Shown here: positions 10,047-21,387 of the stretch, one piece after another
How the letters are laid out: every line of letters starts with the position of its first letter
Numbering within the stretch: the stretch's first letter is position 1
DNA from: Cymodocea nodosa
Taxonomy: Eukaryota; Streptophyta; Magnoliopsida; Alismatales; Cymodoceaceae
NCBI GenBank assembly: GCA_036874045.1
Contig: JAZBRI010000008.1
Span: 4,851,001 to 4,915,000 of the forward strand
Length of the DNA stretch: 64,000 nucleotides
Reading direction: 5' to 3'
Notes under the pieces: model-generated
The model's database searches: none
What the model was told of the DNA's origin: nothing
Seen by the model: only the letters and a program-made list of their open reading frames with translations
Made by a program: the position numbers and the translations under genes

Positions 10047-12489
10047 TCTATAGACGAGCTAAATCGGCGATCTGGGAGTAAGAAAGGAAAGCAAATGAAG
10101 AAAAGGCAACTAAAGAACAGGAGGAACCAATTGCTGAAAGACTTGTTCCTAAGGAACAGTAGTCAGTACCTCAAGTTAAGCCATTGGCACGAGCAGAAAT
10201 GATGGGGCCTTCGACTGAAGAAGAAATAAGAGAATTTACAGAACTAGTTCAAGTTGGGAAGAACCAAGGAGAATCAGAAGATTTGGTAGTGGCTAAAGCA
10301 CACCTGGTGTTTGATGCACTGTACAAAAAGAGGGCTGCAGAAAAGTTGAAAGCCCAATATAAAATTAAAGTAAAATAGCATCAAGAAGCTACTGCCAGAA
10401 CTGCTACCAAACCTGCTGCAAAAGGAGATGAAGCTGGTCCTTCGAGACTAGTAATTATAAGCAAAGTTAAACAGGAAGAGCCAATACCTATGGCTCGAAG
10501 GCTTGCAAAGCCTATTTTTGTATATTTAATTTCAGAAGAAGAAGAGGAAGAACAGGTACAACTAATTAGAAAAAAGAAAGAAAAGAAAAAGTGCCTAAAT
10601 ATGAAGAAATTAAATTTGAAGTACCAATTTTTACAGAGCCTGTGGAGCAGATTTTTATTAACCTGCTATCCGATTCTGACGAGGAGCAGGAGGAGCAAAG
10701 AAAAGAAAAAAATCAGGTTGAAATTAGTCTACAGCCTGTACAAGAAGAAACAGAAATTAGGGCAGAAACTGAATTGCCCATGACTCCATCCCAATCTGTT
10801 ACAGAATCAAAAAGAACAATAACAGAACAGATTGGTAGTTAGGAGAAAGAAGTAAGAGCAGAAAATGAAGAGGTTGAAAGAAGCCATTTAGACAAAAATA
10901 ATTTCACGGATTCTATTGAAGAGCAAGAAACTCTTCAGCAAATTAAGCAAAGAATTCAAGACAGAGTGGAGAGTTCTGCCGGCTCACCACCACAGATAGA
11001 AGCAAAAGCAAAAATTCAGGATTCTGAAGAGAATGTCCAAATGCAGCCTATGCTAGAGGAATATTAAGTACAAACCCCTCTAGAGCAACAAAGTCACCTT
11101 CCTAACCCGACTAAAACAAAATTTTTAATGAAGTACACTTTAGTAGTCAGGAAGCTTATACTAAATATCAAAAAATAAGGGGTTACGATATTATTTACAA
11201 TAGACCAATAAATTAGGATTGAATGCAAGAAATCAAAGATCTATTTGAATTCCAAGGTCTACTGCAATTTATATCTCAAGAAAGTGGGCATGCAGTATAT
11301 GAAAATTTAGTGTCCTGTTTCTATGCAAATTTAAGAGAAGGAGAAGGAGGATTAATTTCAAACGTGGAGGAAGCTAATGTACAGATAACACCAGAGCTTC
11401 TCCACAACATTTTTGGTTTAAAGAAGTAAGAGCAATAAATGAAGAGGCTGAAAGAAGCCATTTGGACAAAAATAATTTCACGGATTCTAATGAAGAGCAG
11501 GAAACTCTTCAGCAAATTAAGGAAAGAATTCAAGACAGAGTGGAGAGTTCTGCCGGCTCACCACCACATACAGAAGCAGAAGCAAAAATTCAGGAATCTG
11601 AAGAGACCAAATGCAGCCTATGCTAGAGGAAGATCAAGTACAAACCCCTCTAAAGCAACAAAGTCACCTTCCTAACCCGACTGAAACAACAATTTTAAAT
11701 GAAGTACACTTTAGTAGTCAGGAAGCTTATACTAAATATCAAAAAATAAGGGGTTACGATATTATTTACAATAGACCAGTAAATTGGGATCGAATGCAAG
11801 AAATCAAAGATCTATTTGAATTCCAACGTCTACTGCAATTTATATCTCAAGAAAGTGGGCATGCAGTATATGAAAATTTAGTACCCTGTTTCTATGCAAA
11901 TTTAAGAGAAGGAGAAGGAGGATTAATTTCAAACGTGGAGGAAGCTGATGTACAGATAACACCAGAGCTTCTCCACAACATTTTTGGTTTAAAGAATGAA
12001 GGAACAATAATTTTGGAAGATACAACTGCAGTTGAATGGACTGAGTAGCAAATTAAGGATTGTTTAGCTATCAATCCTGGTGTGCCATTATTAAACAAAT
12101 TGAATCATTTAAATGGTAAAGCACACATGGTAGCTAACATTCTGATTATGAATGTCTATCAACGATAGGGCCATGACATAGAATTAAGTCAATTTGTCAA
12201 ATGTGCCACATATGCAGTTGTAAATAAGATCCAAATAAATTTGTCTGCAGTTTTTATCTCCAAGCTAAAAATAGTGAAGAAGAAATTATTTTATGGAGAT
12301 TTGATTCCACTACTAATGGTGGACTGTATTGATTTCACTAAATGGACATCAAAAAGGATCAGATCTAGAACCATTTCAGTGAAAGAATATAGGAATTTTG
12401 TAGCTGCAGAACTAGTTGTACCTTCTAGAGGAATTTTGGGAGTAGTAAAAAGGATAAATCAATTAGAGCAACAATTAGAAAAACTCTAG
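10047..12489 (+). pseudogene. ORF-X: acidic N-terminus plus 'putative plant transposon protein'-like domain
   Basis: A long, broken reading frame between pol and gag. The first part (10184-10378 and 10591-10842) is Glu/Lys-rich with acidic runs such as SEEEEEEQ. The second part, best read in one frame from 11611 to 12489 with stops at 12046 and near 12166, contains a globular domain with LVPCFYANL and a leucine-rich C-terminal helix (INQLEQQLEKL). The FYANL block and its setting resemble the 'putative plant transposon protein' domain (Transposase_32) common in gypsy-linked ORFs of plants; this is recalled, not searched. Function unknown. A 574-bp tandem duplication doubles the central part and breaks the frame. 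Confidence 0.55.
10851..11995 (+). repeat. 574-bp tandem duplication in ORF-X
   Basis: Copy 1 (10851-11424) and copy 2 (11425-11995) both start agtaagagca and both end at a tttggtttaaagaa word. They differ by scattered substitutions and small indels. The period is 574, not a multiple of three, so the frame shifts between copies. Copy 1 carries more stops. Confidence 0.9.
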
Positions 12490-13627
12490 AAGGAAGTAGA
12501 TGAACTTAGGCATAGAGATTAAATTGTATTGATTCGTCTACTTATGTGAAATTGTATGAAATTGTATGATGTACCTATAATGTAATTGATTCATATTAAT
12601 GAATATAATTTTTCAGATGCAATTTTCATACATGTTTGGATGTGAAATGAATGGAATTTATTGAATATTATGTAATTTGTGTAACTTTATGAATGAATAT
12701 GTAATAGATTTACAATTTGCTGAATGACAAGATAACTGTTTAAAAATTTCTGCATATTATAAGGTAAAATGTAAATTCTGCTTAACATAAAATGACCTGC
12801 AAGTTAAATCTCTATATAAGATTTAGATTTAAATGAATTTTAATCAAAATGATGCATTAATGACATAGAGTTTACTTTATTACAGTTAGCAGAATGAAAA
12901 AGAAAGAAAAAAGAACAGAGAGGGACTTACGAGAGTAAAACTTAGAAGTTGCCAAGTGTTAACTCAACGAAGTAAGTCCGTTGAGTTAAACGTAACTCCA
13001 CGAGGTCAGTAATATAATATAAGGTCACTTCGTTGAGTTATCTGTAACTCAACGAAGTAAGTCCGTGGAGTTAGCAACAGTAACTGACTGTATTCTGTTG
13101 AGTTATCTGTAACTCAACGAGCTTGGTTCGTGGATTAAGCAGAACAGTTATTCTTTTAACCACGAATGAAACTTCGTCGGTTTAGCGGTTACCAAAATTT
13201 GAAATTAGTAGTGGTACACGTACTCATAAAAATAAGAACCACAATGCACGTTGCAAGACACGTTCTTGCAACGAGATTTATTCACTCTATGAATGCGTAG
13301 TATATATATGAAACAGAATGTTATTTACGAATTACCAGCACTTTTAAAAGAAAGGAGAAGGCGTTGGAGGAACTAGAAGGAGAAGCAGTTGATTCAACTT
13401 CATCCGACAACAAATATTTATAGAATGGAAAGCTTTAGACTGGTATGTAATTAATCTTCTGTTATTTATTTATGAGCACATGAACTCGTTCTTTAAGCAC
13501 TAAACGATTAGTAAGAACACCTACCTAGGAATTTTCATTGTAGAGGAGTATTGAAAAATTTTCTGAACTGAACTTTAACGAAATTATTTGGGGTGTAGCT
13601 AACCTTTCTTTAAAAGAGAACGTAGAG
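12490..13627 (+). promoter_or_regulatory. Spacer, hairpins, TATA box and candidate spliced leader upstream of gag
   Basis: No coding potential. Hairpins cluster at 12960-13130, including a perfect 12-bp-arm palindrome at 13029-13056 (TTCGTTGAGTTA, tctg, TAACTCAACGAA). A tatatata box lies at 13301-13308. A candidate leader intron spans 13443-13543 (ctg|gtatgt ... cattgtag|agg), ending 84 bp before the gag ATG. The fragment at 41138-42057 has the homologous hairpins, a TATA word (41721-41728) and a GTATGT donor (41858), which supports a real transcription unit. Splicing is predicted by eye only. Confidence 0.5.
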
Positions 13628-14815
13628 ATGGCTGCTCTAGTAGAAAAACCATTAGGAGAAATTTTGTATCCTGAATTAATTGATGAACCTTCATGTATTC
13701 GATTGCCAAACTTTGAGGGAGATAGATTTGAACTGAAATCTAATTATATTAGTCAATTGCCACATTTTCATGGATTAGAAAGAGAGGATGCCTATTATTT
13801 CCTTAGAGAATTTAACGAAGTGTGTCAAATGATGAAAATGTCGAACATGAGTATAGATGCTATTAAACTTAGATATATCCCTTTTTCTTTAAAAGACACA
13901 GCTAAGAGATGGTTATATACTCTATCGCCTGATTCAATTTCTACATGGACTGAATTTTACTCTGTTTTTCTGAAAAAATACTATCCAACACATCAAACGA
14001 TTAAAAAGAAGAAAGAAATATTAATGTGTAGCCAAAAACAAGGTGAATCATTTTGAAAATATTTTGAAAGATTTAAAGATTTACTAACTCAATGTCTACA
14101 TCATCCAATGAGTAAAGCACAATTAATAGGTATAATTTATGAAGGCATTGATGTTTCAACGAAATCATTATTAGAATCTACTTGTCAAAATGGATTTTTA
14201 AAATTATATAGTGAAGAAGCATGGGCATAATTAGAAAATTTTGCAAAAAGAACTACACAGTGGGAAAATTCGGTTGAAGCTATTGCAGATAAAAGAATTT
14301 TGCCAAGAGGAATGCATGAAATAGATTCAAGTACTATGCTTGAGGTGAAATTAAATGAATTAACAAAGAAAATAAAAGAGTTATCATTAAATCAAAAGCT
14401 AGCAGAAAAGAATGCAAACATAAATGACTTAGATATTATTTATGCTAGAAACCATAGAGATAACTTGGGAAATTCTTATCATCCTAATTGGAGAAATCAC
14501 CCGAATTTATCTTGGAGAAACAACAATTTCTAGGAAGGAGAAAATATAAATGAGAAGAACATAAGTTATGAAGTATTAATTGAACAAGGAGCTAGAATAG
14601 AGAAATTAGAAAAGATAATCCAACAAGTAAACAATCGTTTAGGATTTATATTTAGAAATGCTGCAATTCAAAATTAGAATAGAAATATATCACTTAGACA
14701 GAAGGAACCAATGGAAGTTAGACCTACTAGAGGATTGCCAATACAAGCTATACCTAATCCTGTCAATAGAATAGTTAATGAAATTGATACCTCTTCTAGG
14801 AGGGCAGCTGAATGA
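13628..14815 (+). pseudogene. gag: Capsid-type gag located downstream of pol, element A
   Basis: One frame of 395 codons, without frameshift, interrupted by stops at 14054 (TGA), 14228 (TAA), 14531 (TAG) and 14675 (TAG). It matches Athila-type retrotransposon gag (the Retrotrans_gag fold that forms the particle): the IRLPNFEGDRFELKSNYI entry, FHGLEREDAYYFLREF, the IPFSLKDTAKRWLYTL block and KKYYPTHQT, then F.RFKDLL and the WRNHPNLSWRNNNF segment. There is no zinc knuckle; that domain sits alone at 2640-2681. The start ATG is shared with the second copy at 42058. The position 3' of integrase is the reverse of normal gag-pol order. Confidence 0.85.
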
Positions 14816-15005
14816 AACAGCATATCTGAAGCAACTATCTGTATGTATATATGTTTTTTATTTTTAGTTAATAGTATCATAGAGTTAATTTCTAACTCAA
14901 CGAACTTAGTCAGTTGAGTTATGCCTTAACTCCACGAGGGTGTGCAATAGTTATGTTAATTTTTGTCTCTGCTAAATTTTTGTTTGTATTATATAGAATC
15001 GACAA
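14816..15005 (+). promoter_or_regulatory. Spacer between gag and F-box ORF with candidate intron
   Basis: It contains a hairpin pair of the aactcaacga / agttgagtta type at about 14890-14938. A possible intron spans 14841-14996 (atct|gtatgt ... tatatag|aatc), ending 9 bp before the F-box ATG. If used, it would put the F-box ORF on a spliced subgenomic RNA, as proposed for env-like ORFs of other gypsy elements. Inference. Confidence 0.35.
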
Positions 15006-16140
15006 ATGGAATTGATGCAATTACCGTTGGATGCACTAAGGGAAGTACTAAGTAACTTGTCAGCTAAAGATCTATGCAGGCTGTGTTGTGTATCAAAGGA
15101 AATTAAAGACTATATTGAAGAAAAATATTTTTAGGGACTACAAGCTGCAAAAATGACTAAGATTAGAGATGGATTCATATGAAGGTCATTTAATCGTAGT
15201 TCAAATACCCATGAATATCTGGCTATAGAAGAAACTACTGGAATTCCACCCAATGCATTAGAAGGAATAAATTACATTATGGGGATAGATGAAGGATTAA
15301 TCATATACAAGACGAGACCAAGGCATGCAAGTTTAATATTACCTGATATTTTGATACGAAATCTTATAAGAGGAGAAGAATGGAATATAGGAAGACCTAA
15401 TATATTTGAAGCACCAATTGAAAATTGTGGGTCAGCTTTAATATTTTCTGATAAAAATTCTGCAATTCCTAAAAAGTTATATTATTGGAGACCTATAGGA
15501 AATTGGGATGAAGACTTACGCTTAAGTGTGTATAATTTTCTGAACAGATCTTGGAATGAAAACATTCTAATATATCTAGGACAGAAATCATTAATTAATC
15601 AAACACATGTCATACTCGATGGATATATCTATTTAGTCACAGAGATATCAATAGCATTTGGATCTGATTTATACATAGTGAGCATAGACAGTTATGATGA
15701 TTATATAGAAATTTTACCTATACCGAGTGAAATTACCACCATCTGCAGAATTTAATGAAATTCAAATAGGAATGTGGTATAATGAAGAAGATGATCCTAC
15801 TTTATGTCTGATAAGATAGTGGGATGAACTAATGAAATTTCAAATATGGATTATGGAAGACATGAATGAATGGAAGTGGGAATAGGAGTATGTTGAAATA
15901 GATGTAGAAATAGAAACTGCTACATTACCTTGGAACCAAAAAGGATCCCTTTCTGCATTACATATCATTAATGGTAATACACTCGTATTTGGAATTTATA
16001 ATATATTGCATGTTTACAAATTAAAAAGGAACAAGAACTGCATTAAAACAGAATTAATAGCAAGAAGAACTATGCCTAAAAAGTTTGCTTGGACTGATAC
16101 ATTTATTCCATTTGTTTCTACTTTTCAATCATGTTCTTAA
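15006..16140 (+). pseudogene. F-box-protein-like ORF captured in element A
   Basis: About 378 codons from the ATG at 15006 to the TAA at 16138. The N-terminus MELMQLPLDALREVLSNLS with KDLCRLCCVSK is a good F-box (the helix that docks on SKP1 in SCF ubiquitin ligases), at residues 5-40. The long C-terminal part (...SALIFSDKNS..., LYYWRPIGNWDEDLR, ILIYLGQKS) has the beta-rich, aromatic look of F-box-associated or kelch-like substrate domains. Length fits a complete F-box protein. Stops at 15132 and 15180, a frameshift near 15740 and stops near 15818 and 15884 disable it. It occupies the place where Athila elements carry an env-like ORF. It has no introns of its own, consistent with capture from RNA. 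Confidence 0.6.
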
Positions 16141-16586
16141 GTTGTGATTTTGTGTGTTTAACGTTGTGTATTCTGCATTTATTTTTAGAAAGAAAAAAAA
16201 AAGGAATTTTGAAGTTTTCATGTTCATTTTATAAAAAAAAAACAAACAAAACAAAATATCAATCTAGTTTGTTGGTATCTGTTCTAGGAAACCAATTGAC
16301 TTGCTTGTGAGCCACCAAAGGCATAGGAGCCTGGGTTCCACACAAGACACTGATTTATTAATATCTGTTAAATGTTATTTTGTTTTATATTCTATGTTTA
16401 TTCGGGAATGAAAAGTTTTTCAGAATCAAAAATTGGAATATGCAGAAGGAGATACAAATGGAACAAGGTATGTAACCAATTACTTATCCTGAATTTTAAA
16501 TAAAACAAAACTTTATTCATGCCTACTACAATTAATGTATTCATTGTCAAATCTTTTACATTGAGGACAATGCAAAATGTAGGTAT

Positions 16587-16596
16587 GGGGGGGAGG
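16587..16596 (+). promoter_or_regulatory. Internal polypurine tract
   Basis: GGGGGGGAGG after gaggacaatgcaaaatgtaggtat. The gaggacaatg...gtg-GGGG context is what usually directly precedes the 3' LTR in Athila-like elements, but the LTR starts 1.3 kb further on. It could be a second plus-strand primer or a relic end. Confidence 0.45.
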
Positions 16597-17172
16597 TAAT
16601 TAAAGTAACACCCATGTAAGTTTGTTAATTAAAGGAATTAAAATGGTACTACAAAGTTTTGAGGAAATTGAAAATTTTTTATGAACTTGCTGTAACTATT
16701 CGATAATTGAGACTGTAAAATTTTTATATACTGTTTGAATGTTATATTTAGAAGGCTATAGAAGATGCTATAGAATTTATTATTTATGTAAATCTAGATA
16801 TAGTATCTTTCTTTTTTTCTGAATTTCATGAGTTTAACAGTTTCACGATTTTAAAATGAAATCCGAATACTTAATGCTTAATCAGAAAATTATCTGAAGT
16901 CCTGAAGGAGCTGAGATGTGAATTATAGATTAAATAAAACACATATGATTAAAGATGCATTTAATTTGACTGATTGAACTTGTAAAATGATTTATGTATA
17001 GATCTTATTAAACTACAGAAAAAGTATGAGCTTATTGTTAAGGATTCATATTTTCAGTAAATGATAGAAGCAGAACTATATGAGATTGGTGTTTTACTGT
17101 ATCTATATTAATGAAATACGTACATATATAGTATGTGATTAATGTTTTGTTTTGTATTTGTAGTTTTGATTG

Positions 17173-17194
17173 AAAAAAAAAAAAAAAAAAAAAA
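17173..17194 (+). repeat. A22 homopolymer
   Basis: An uninterrupted run of 22 adenines followed by ggaaaatttt. Confidence 0.95.
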
Positions 17195-17900
17195 GGAAAA
17201 TTTTGAGAGTTTATTGACTTGTTTGATCACGAGCCTTTTGTACTTGAGCAGATAGGTATGTAAGGATTGTTGACCTGAAAAAGGATTCTTGAAATCTGGC
17301 AACCTAAGATCCTGATCAGATCTGGGATTGTTGACTGAAAGCTCGTTACATGGGTACATTAGAAAACTCCTGTATGATTCAAGCTTGTCAAATTAACTTT
17401 TAAAGTATGAAAAATATATATATACTATTCTGAAAAGATACAAGTGTTTTGTGAAATACATATATCTTATGAATCGAGTATATTTTTTGTTATCTAGAAT
17501 TGTTGAAATATGAATCTGGAATTGACTTTTGAAGTTGTTTAATGAAAATACAATTCTTTATTCTACTTTTCTTAATCAGATTGAATTGGATTGTACTTTG
17601 ATTCGTATGTTGTTGAAATTTCTTCTAGAAATCTTATTGGAAAATTTACAATGACAGATGATGAAAAGAAGAACAAACGATAATATAATTAACACATATA
17701 TGATGATGATATACTTTGTATGTAATTTACATATATTCTAAATATCTTTGTAGGTTGATTACTGAAATATACAGAATATATTTTTATGCTAAACAGAAAA
17801 AAAAAAAAAACAAAACAAAAGGGGAAGAATTAATTCTAGCACTTTTAAAAACCAATTAATTAGATCTTAGTTTGCTAAGAGACTAGCAAAATTTAAGTAC

Positions 17901-17908
17901 GGGGGAAG
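17901..17908 (+). promoter_or_regulatory. Element A terminal polypurine tract
   Basis: GGGGGAAG immediately before the TG of LTR3, the expected plus-strand primer. Confidence 0.85.
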
Positions 17909-20139
17909 TGTTTAGAATGAAAAAGTGCATATTATTAATGATTAAATGATGGTTAATTGCATAATATTTAGCTTATCATATAAGAATTAAGCCATTATGT
18001 TATAATTGCACTGTTATATGCTTTAATTGAAGAATCTGCTTAATTTTGGGGAATTAATGTTAATTTAGTACATTTATGCACTGTTGGTAAGTTGCAGGCT
18101 GTGAAATTCTTAAGTATCCAAAATTTCTGATATTTCGGACAGTTATGTTTAACATACCGAACAAATTCAGACAGTTATGTTTAATAGACCGAATATGTAT
18201 CGAATAGTTATGTTTAAATTGTCAAATAGTTATGTTTTGAGAGAATTTTTTATTATTTTCTGAAGTACGCGTGTCGAAACCAGAATGAATGACTTAAGTG
18301 AACTTTCGGTGAGTTATCTATAACTATCCGAAATTGCAGCTGAGCATTGGATAGTTATCCCTATAACTCTCCGAAATCTCTTTTTATTTATAAAATAGCT
18401 GAGGACACGTGTCATGTTCTAGGTAAGTGACTTAAGTGGATTTTTAGTGAGTTAGCTGTAACTATCCGAAATACATCTAAGCATCGGATAGTTAGACTTG
18501 TAACTCTCCGAAATGTTATTTTATGATTAAACTACTACTAACACGTGTCGAGATCTGGTAGATTTACTTAAGTTATGTATCAATGAGTTATCTGTAACTA
18601 TCTAAAATGCATCTGAGTATCGGATAGTTAAGTTTATAAGTATCTGAAATGCACTTGAGCATCGGATAGTTAAAATTATGCACGTGTTTTATAGTTAAAT
18701 CAACGAAGAAAGTCTGTTGAGTTATCTGTAACTCCACAGACTATATATTTTCTAATATGCCATTGTAGCGGTTGTAGAAACAAGACAGTTGGAAGGAAAA
18801 ACCACGTTTGCACGTATCACACAGGAGAAGGAAGCATCGCCGTTGATATGAATGAAGGAAATCCAACCGATCATTCAAGCAGAAGTAGTTACTACTAAAT
18901 AAATATAAAAGAAAAGAAGAAAAAAAAGAAGAGTGTGATCGGTAGGTGATCGGTATGTGATCGATGGGCGGACAGTGTGTGTAGAGGAGGATCGGCGTCG
19001 CAATTCTCTGAAGTACCAAACCAAACATCATCATCACCATCACTACATCACCATCACCACATCATCATCACCACCTTAATCACCAACCATCAGAGGTCTG
19101 TGAGGATACTTGCCTAATCTCGGGTCAATTCCGAGTCAAACACAATGCTTGACAACCACTGTGAGGAGTGATCGCGTCGCGGGAAGGGAAGCCATTTTCA
19201 CCAAGCGTCGACTCATATTTTAGGAGATTGTAAAGCTTTTAGCCTTGGCTTCGGGTTGATACCTATATGTTGAAGAGGAGATTATCTTGCAATTCTGGAC
19301 TCGCGATTCTATAGGGAGAGGAGATAGAATTGTAAGTGGTTTAGTTTTCAATGGTGTAATCGTGTTACAAGTAGTGTCGGAAGTATTTACTGTCAAGTGA
19401 GATTACTTTACATTTTACATTTCGCCCATTTCCATGTTCACATCAAAACAAAAATACCAAAAACAATTTATCTTTGTTTGTATGTTGTATTTGAGTGTTG
19501 TATTGTTTGTGTTGTATCGTGATTAATGTTATCTGTATCAGTTTTGTGATTGTTTTATGTTAGTTTTAATTTTACAGTTTACTAAAATTGGTTCATACAA
19601 AAGACTTAAAGATTTTAATGGTTATTGTTTGAATCATCTGAATGTTAGTATTGCTTAATGATAAATCCAATGTTAACTAGCATTAAAAAGCTCAATTGAT
19701 GTTATTTACAATCTGTGAAATCACCCAATGGTTGACCGAATTCCTCTGTAAATAGCAATATTATAAAGAAGAGACAGGCTCGTGGAGTTAACTTAAGTCC
19801 ACGAGGATAGTCCGTTGAGTTAGCCATAACTCAACGAACTTTGTCCATTGAGTTAACTGTAATTCAACGGAGTGCTTATTGAATATAAATTTGAATTGTT
19901 AACAATCAAACAGTTCTTAAATTCGTTAGTAATTCCCTATGGGATCGACCTATACTTGCACACTGATACAATAGACACAGTGCACTTGCAGTTAAAGTAC
20001 AAATTGAAATTAATATCTAAATTGTATTAAAGGTTGTTTGTTTACTTCTAAAAGAAAGAATAGGCATAAAGATAAATTAAGTAAAAACATAAGTAACAAA
20101 TCCAAGTTTTTCTAGTGTAGTGTTGGGAAAATCCAAACA
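17909..20139 (+). repeat. Element A 3' LTR (LTR3)
   Basis: 2231 bp, TGTTTAGAATG ... TCCAAACA, nearly collinear with LTR1 and with the same three U3 repeats. TATA at 18904-18911. The two LTRs differ by scattered, mostly transition, changes, consistent with a moderately old insertion. Confidence 0.9.
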
Positions 20140-20144
20140 TCTAT
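20140..20144. repeat. Right target-site duplication of element A
   Basis: TCTAT, 4 of 5 identical to CCTAT at 233-237. Confidence 0.8.
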
Positions 20145-20669
20145 CTTTTCAGTTTAATACTGCTATTTACAAAGGAATTCGGCAAACCATTGGGCGGTTC
20201 CACAGATTGTAAATAACATCAATTGAGCTCTTTAATGCTAGTGAATATTAGATTTATCATTAAGCAACACTAACATTCAAATATTTCAAACAGTAACCAT
20301 TAAAATCTTTCTGGAACAATCGATTTCAGTAAACTGTGATACTATTTTCTATTTTCTGAATCAAACAAACACAAAACATTCACAATACTAACAATAACAA
20401 CTTTAATCACAATACAAAACAAACAATACAACACTTGAATACTAAATATGAACTCAGATAAGTTGTTGTTTTTAGTATTTTTGTTTTGAGATATTCATGT
20501 AAATGGGCGAAAGGTGAAATGTAAAAATCTCTATCGATAGTAAATACTTCTGTCACTACATGCTACGCGATTACACCACTGAAAACTTAATCACTTACAA
20601 TTCTACCTCCTCTCCCTATAGAATCGCGAGTCTAGAATTACAAGATGATCTCCTCTTCAGCATACTGGC
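20140..20669 (-). repeat. Element B 3' LTR, proximal part, truncated
   Basis: Homologous to 25561-26090 of the B 5' LTR. Similarity stops at the word catactggca near 20668, where integrase coding begins. It lacks the whole U3. Confidence 0.85.
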
Positions 20670-21270
20670 AATCTTCTAATTTAATCAATTGTATTTTTCT
20701 ATTCTCAACAACTTGAATTAAATTAGTGTTCAAAGTTTTTAATGCCCAATAAGCTTTATGTTCAATTTGAACTAGTAAATGACAACTTTTTCCATATACT
20801 AGCCTAAAAGGTGACATACCTAAGCTTGTCTTATAAGTAGTTCTATAAGCCCAAAATGTATCTATCAATCTATTAGCCCAATCTATTCTAGTAGGATTTA
20901 CTACTTTTCTAAGATTAACTTAATTTGTTTGTTTGCACTTTCTACTTGTCCACTTGTTTGCAGATGATATGATGTTGCAATTTTGTGGTTTACTCCATAT
21001 TTCTTCATTAAGGCTTCAAAACTTTTATTACAGAAATGAGTTCCTCTATCACTGATAATAGCTTTAGGTATTCTAAATCTAGCAATTATATTGGTTCTTA
21101 TAAAATGTATTACCACTTTGTTGTCATTAGTTTTTGTAGGAATAGCTTCTATCCATTTAGATACATAATCCACCCCCAACAATATATAATTAAATTGATT
21201 AGACATAGGAAATGGACTTATAAAATCTATTCCTCACACATCAAAGATTTCAACCTCAACAATAAGATTA

Positions 21271-21387
21271 GGTGCATTTACACCTACTACCAAACACCCA
21301 CTCCTATAAGAACACTAGAGTTAACTGTATTTGGGCAAGAACAAAACCAAGATGGGTGACCATCTGGGAAGTTCTTGTGTAGTGCTT
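21271..21387 (+). pseudogene. 5S rRNA-derived segment inserted in element B
   Basis: 117 bp aligning end to end with the plant 5S rRNA as I recall it. The best block is gatgggtgaccatctgggaa (21351-21370), corresponding to internal control box C. The box A region reads agttaactgtatttgggcaaga (from 21319). Many changes show it is not a functional gene, and there is no T-run terminator after it. About 130 bp of unrelated tail follow (to about 21520). Candidates are a 5S-derived SINE, a Cassandra-type TRIM LTR or a 5S gene plus spacer carried in by repair. Confidence 0.7.

Larger units (their letters stand above)
16141..17908 (+). other. 3' non-coding region of element A
   Basis: About 1.8 kb without reading frames. 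It holds A-rich tracts each followed by G (16190, 17173-17194, about 17797), a first polypurine tract at 16587-16596 and the terminal one at 17901-17908. The tracts and the gacttgtttgatcacgagcc word around 17217 resemble the 3' regions of Athila-like elements. Confidence 0.6.
238..20139 (+). mobile_element. Element A: complete but decayed Ty3/gypsy (Athila/Tat-like) retrotransposon
   Basis: It is bounded by two long LTRs (238-2472 and 17909-20139) that start TGTTTAGAATG and end CCAAACA, with a near-perfect 5-bp target duplication. A tRNA-Asp PBS follows the left LTR and a purine tract precedes the right LTR. Without the nested solo LTR (8247-10041) the element is about 18 kb, very long for gypsy. 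Gene order as read: zinc knuckle, protease, RT, RNase H, integrase, ORF-X, capsid gag, F-box-like ORF. This order is abnormal, since gag normally precedes pol. Every reading frame has stops or frameshifts, so this copy is dead. Confidence 0.85.

Noticed and set aside
238-20139. Three LTRs in a row suggested a tandem array LTR-pol-LTR-gag-LTR, i.e. two elements sharing an LTR
   Set aside because: LTR2 has its own perfect 5-bp duplication and lacks an adjoining PBS or PPT, whereas LTR1 and LTR3 have PBS, PPT and an outer duplication. LTR2 is a nested solo LTR.
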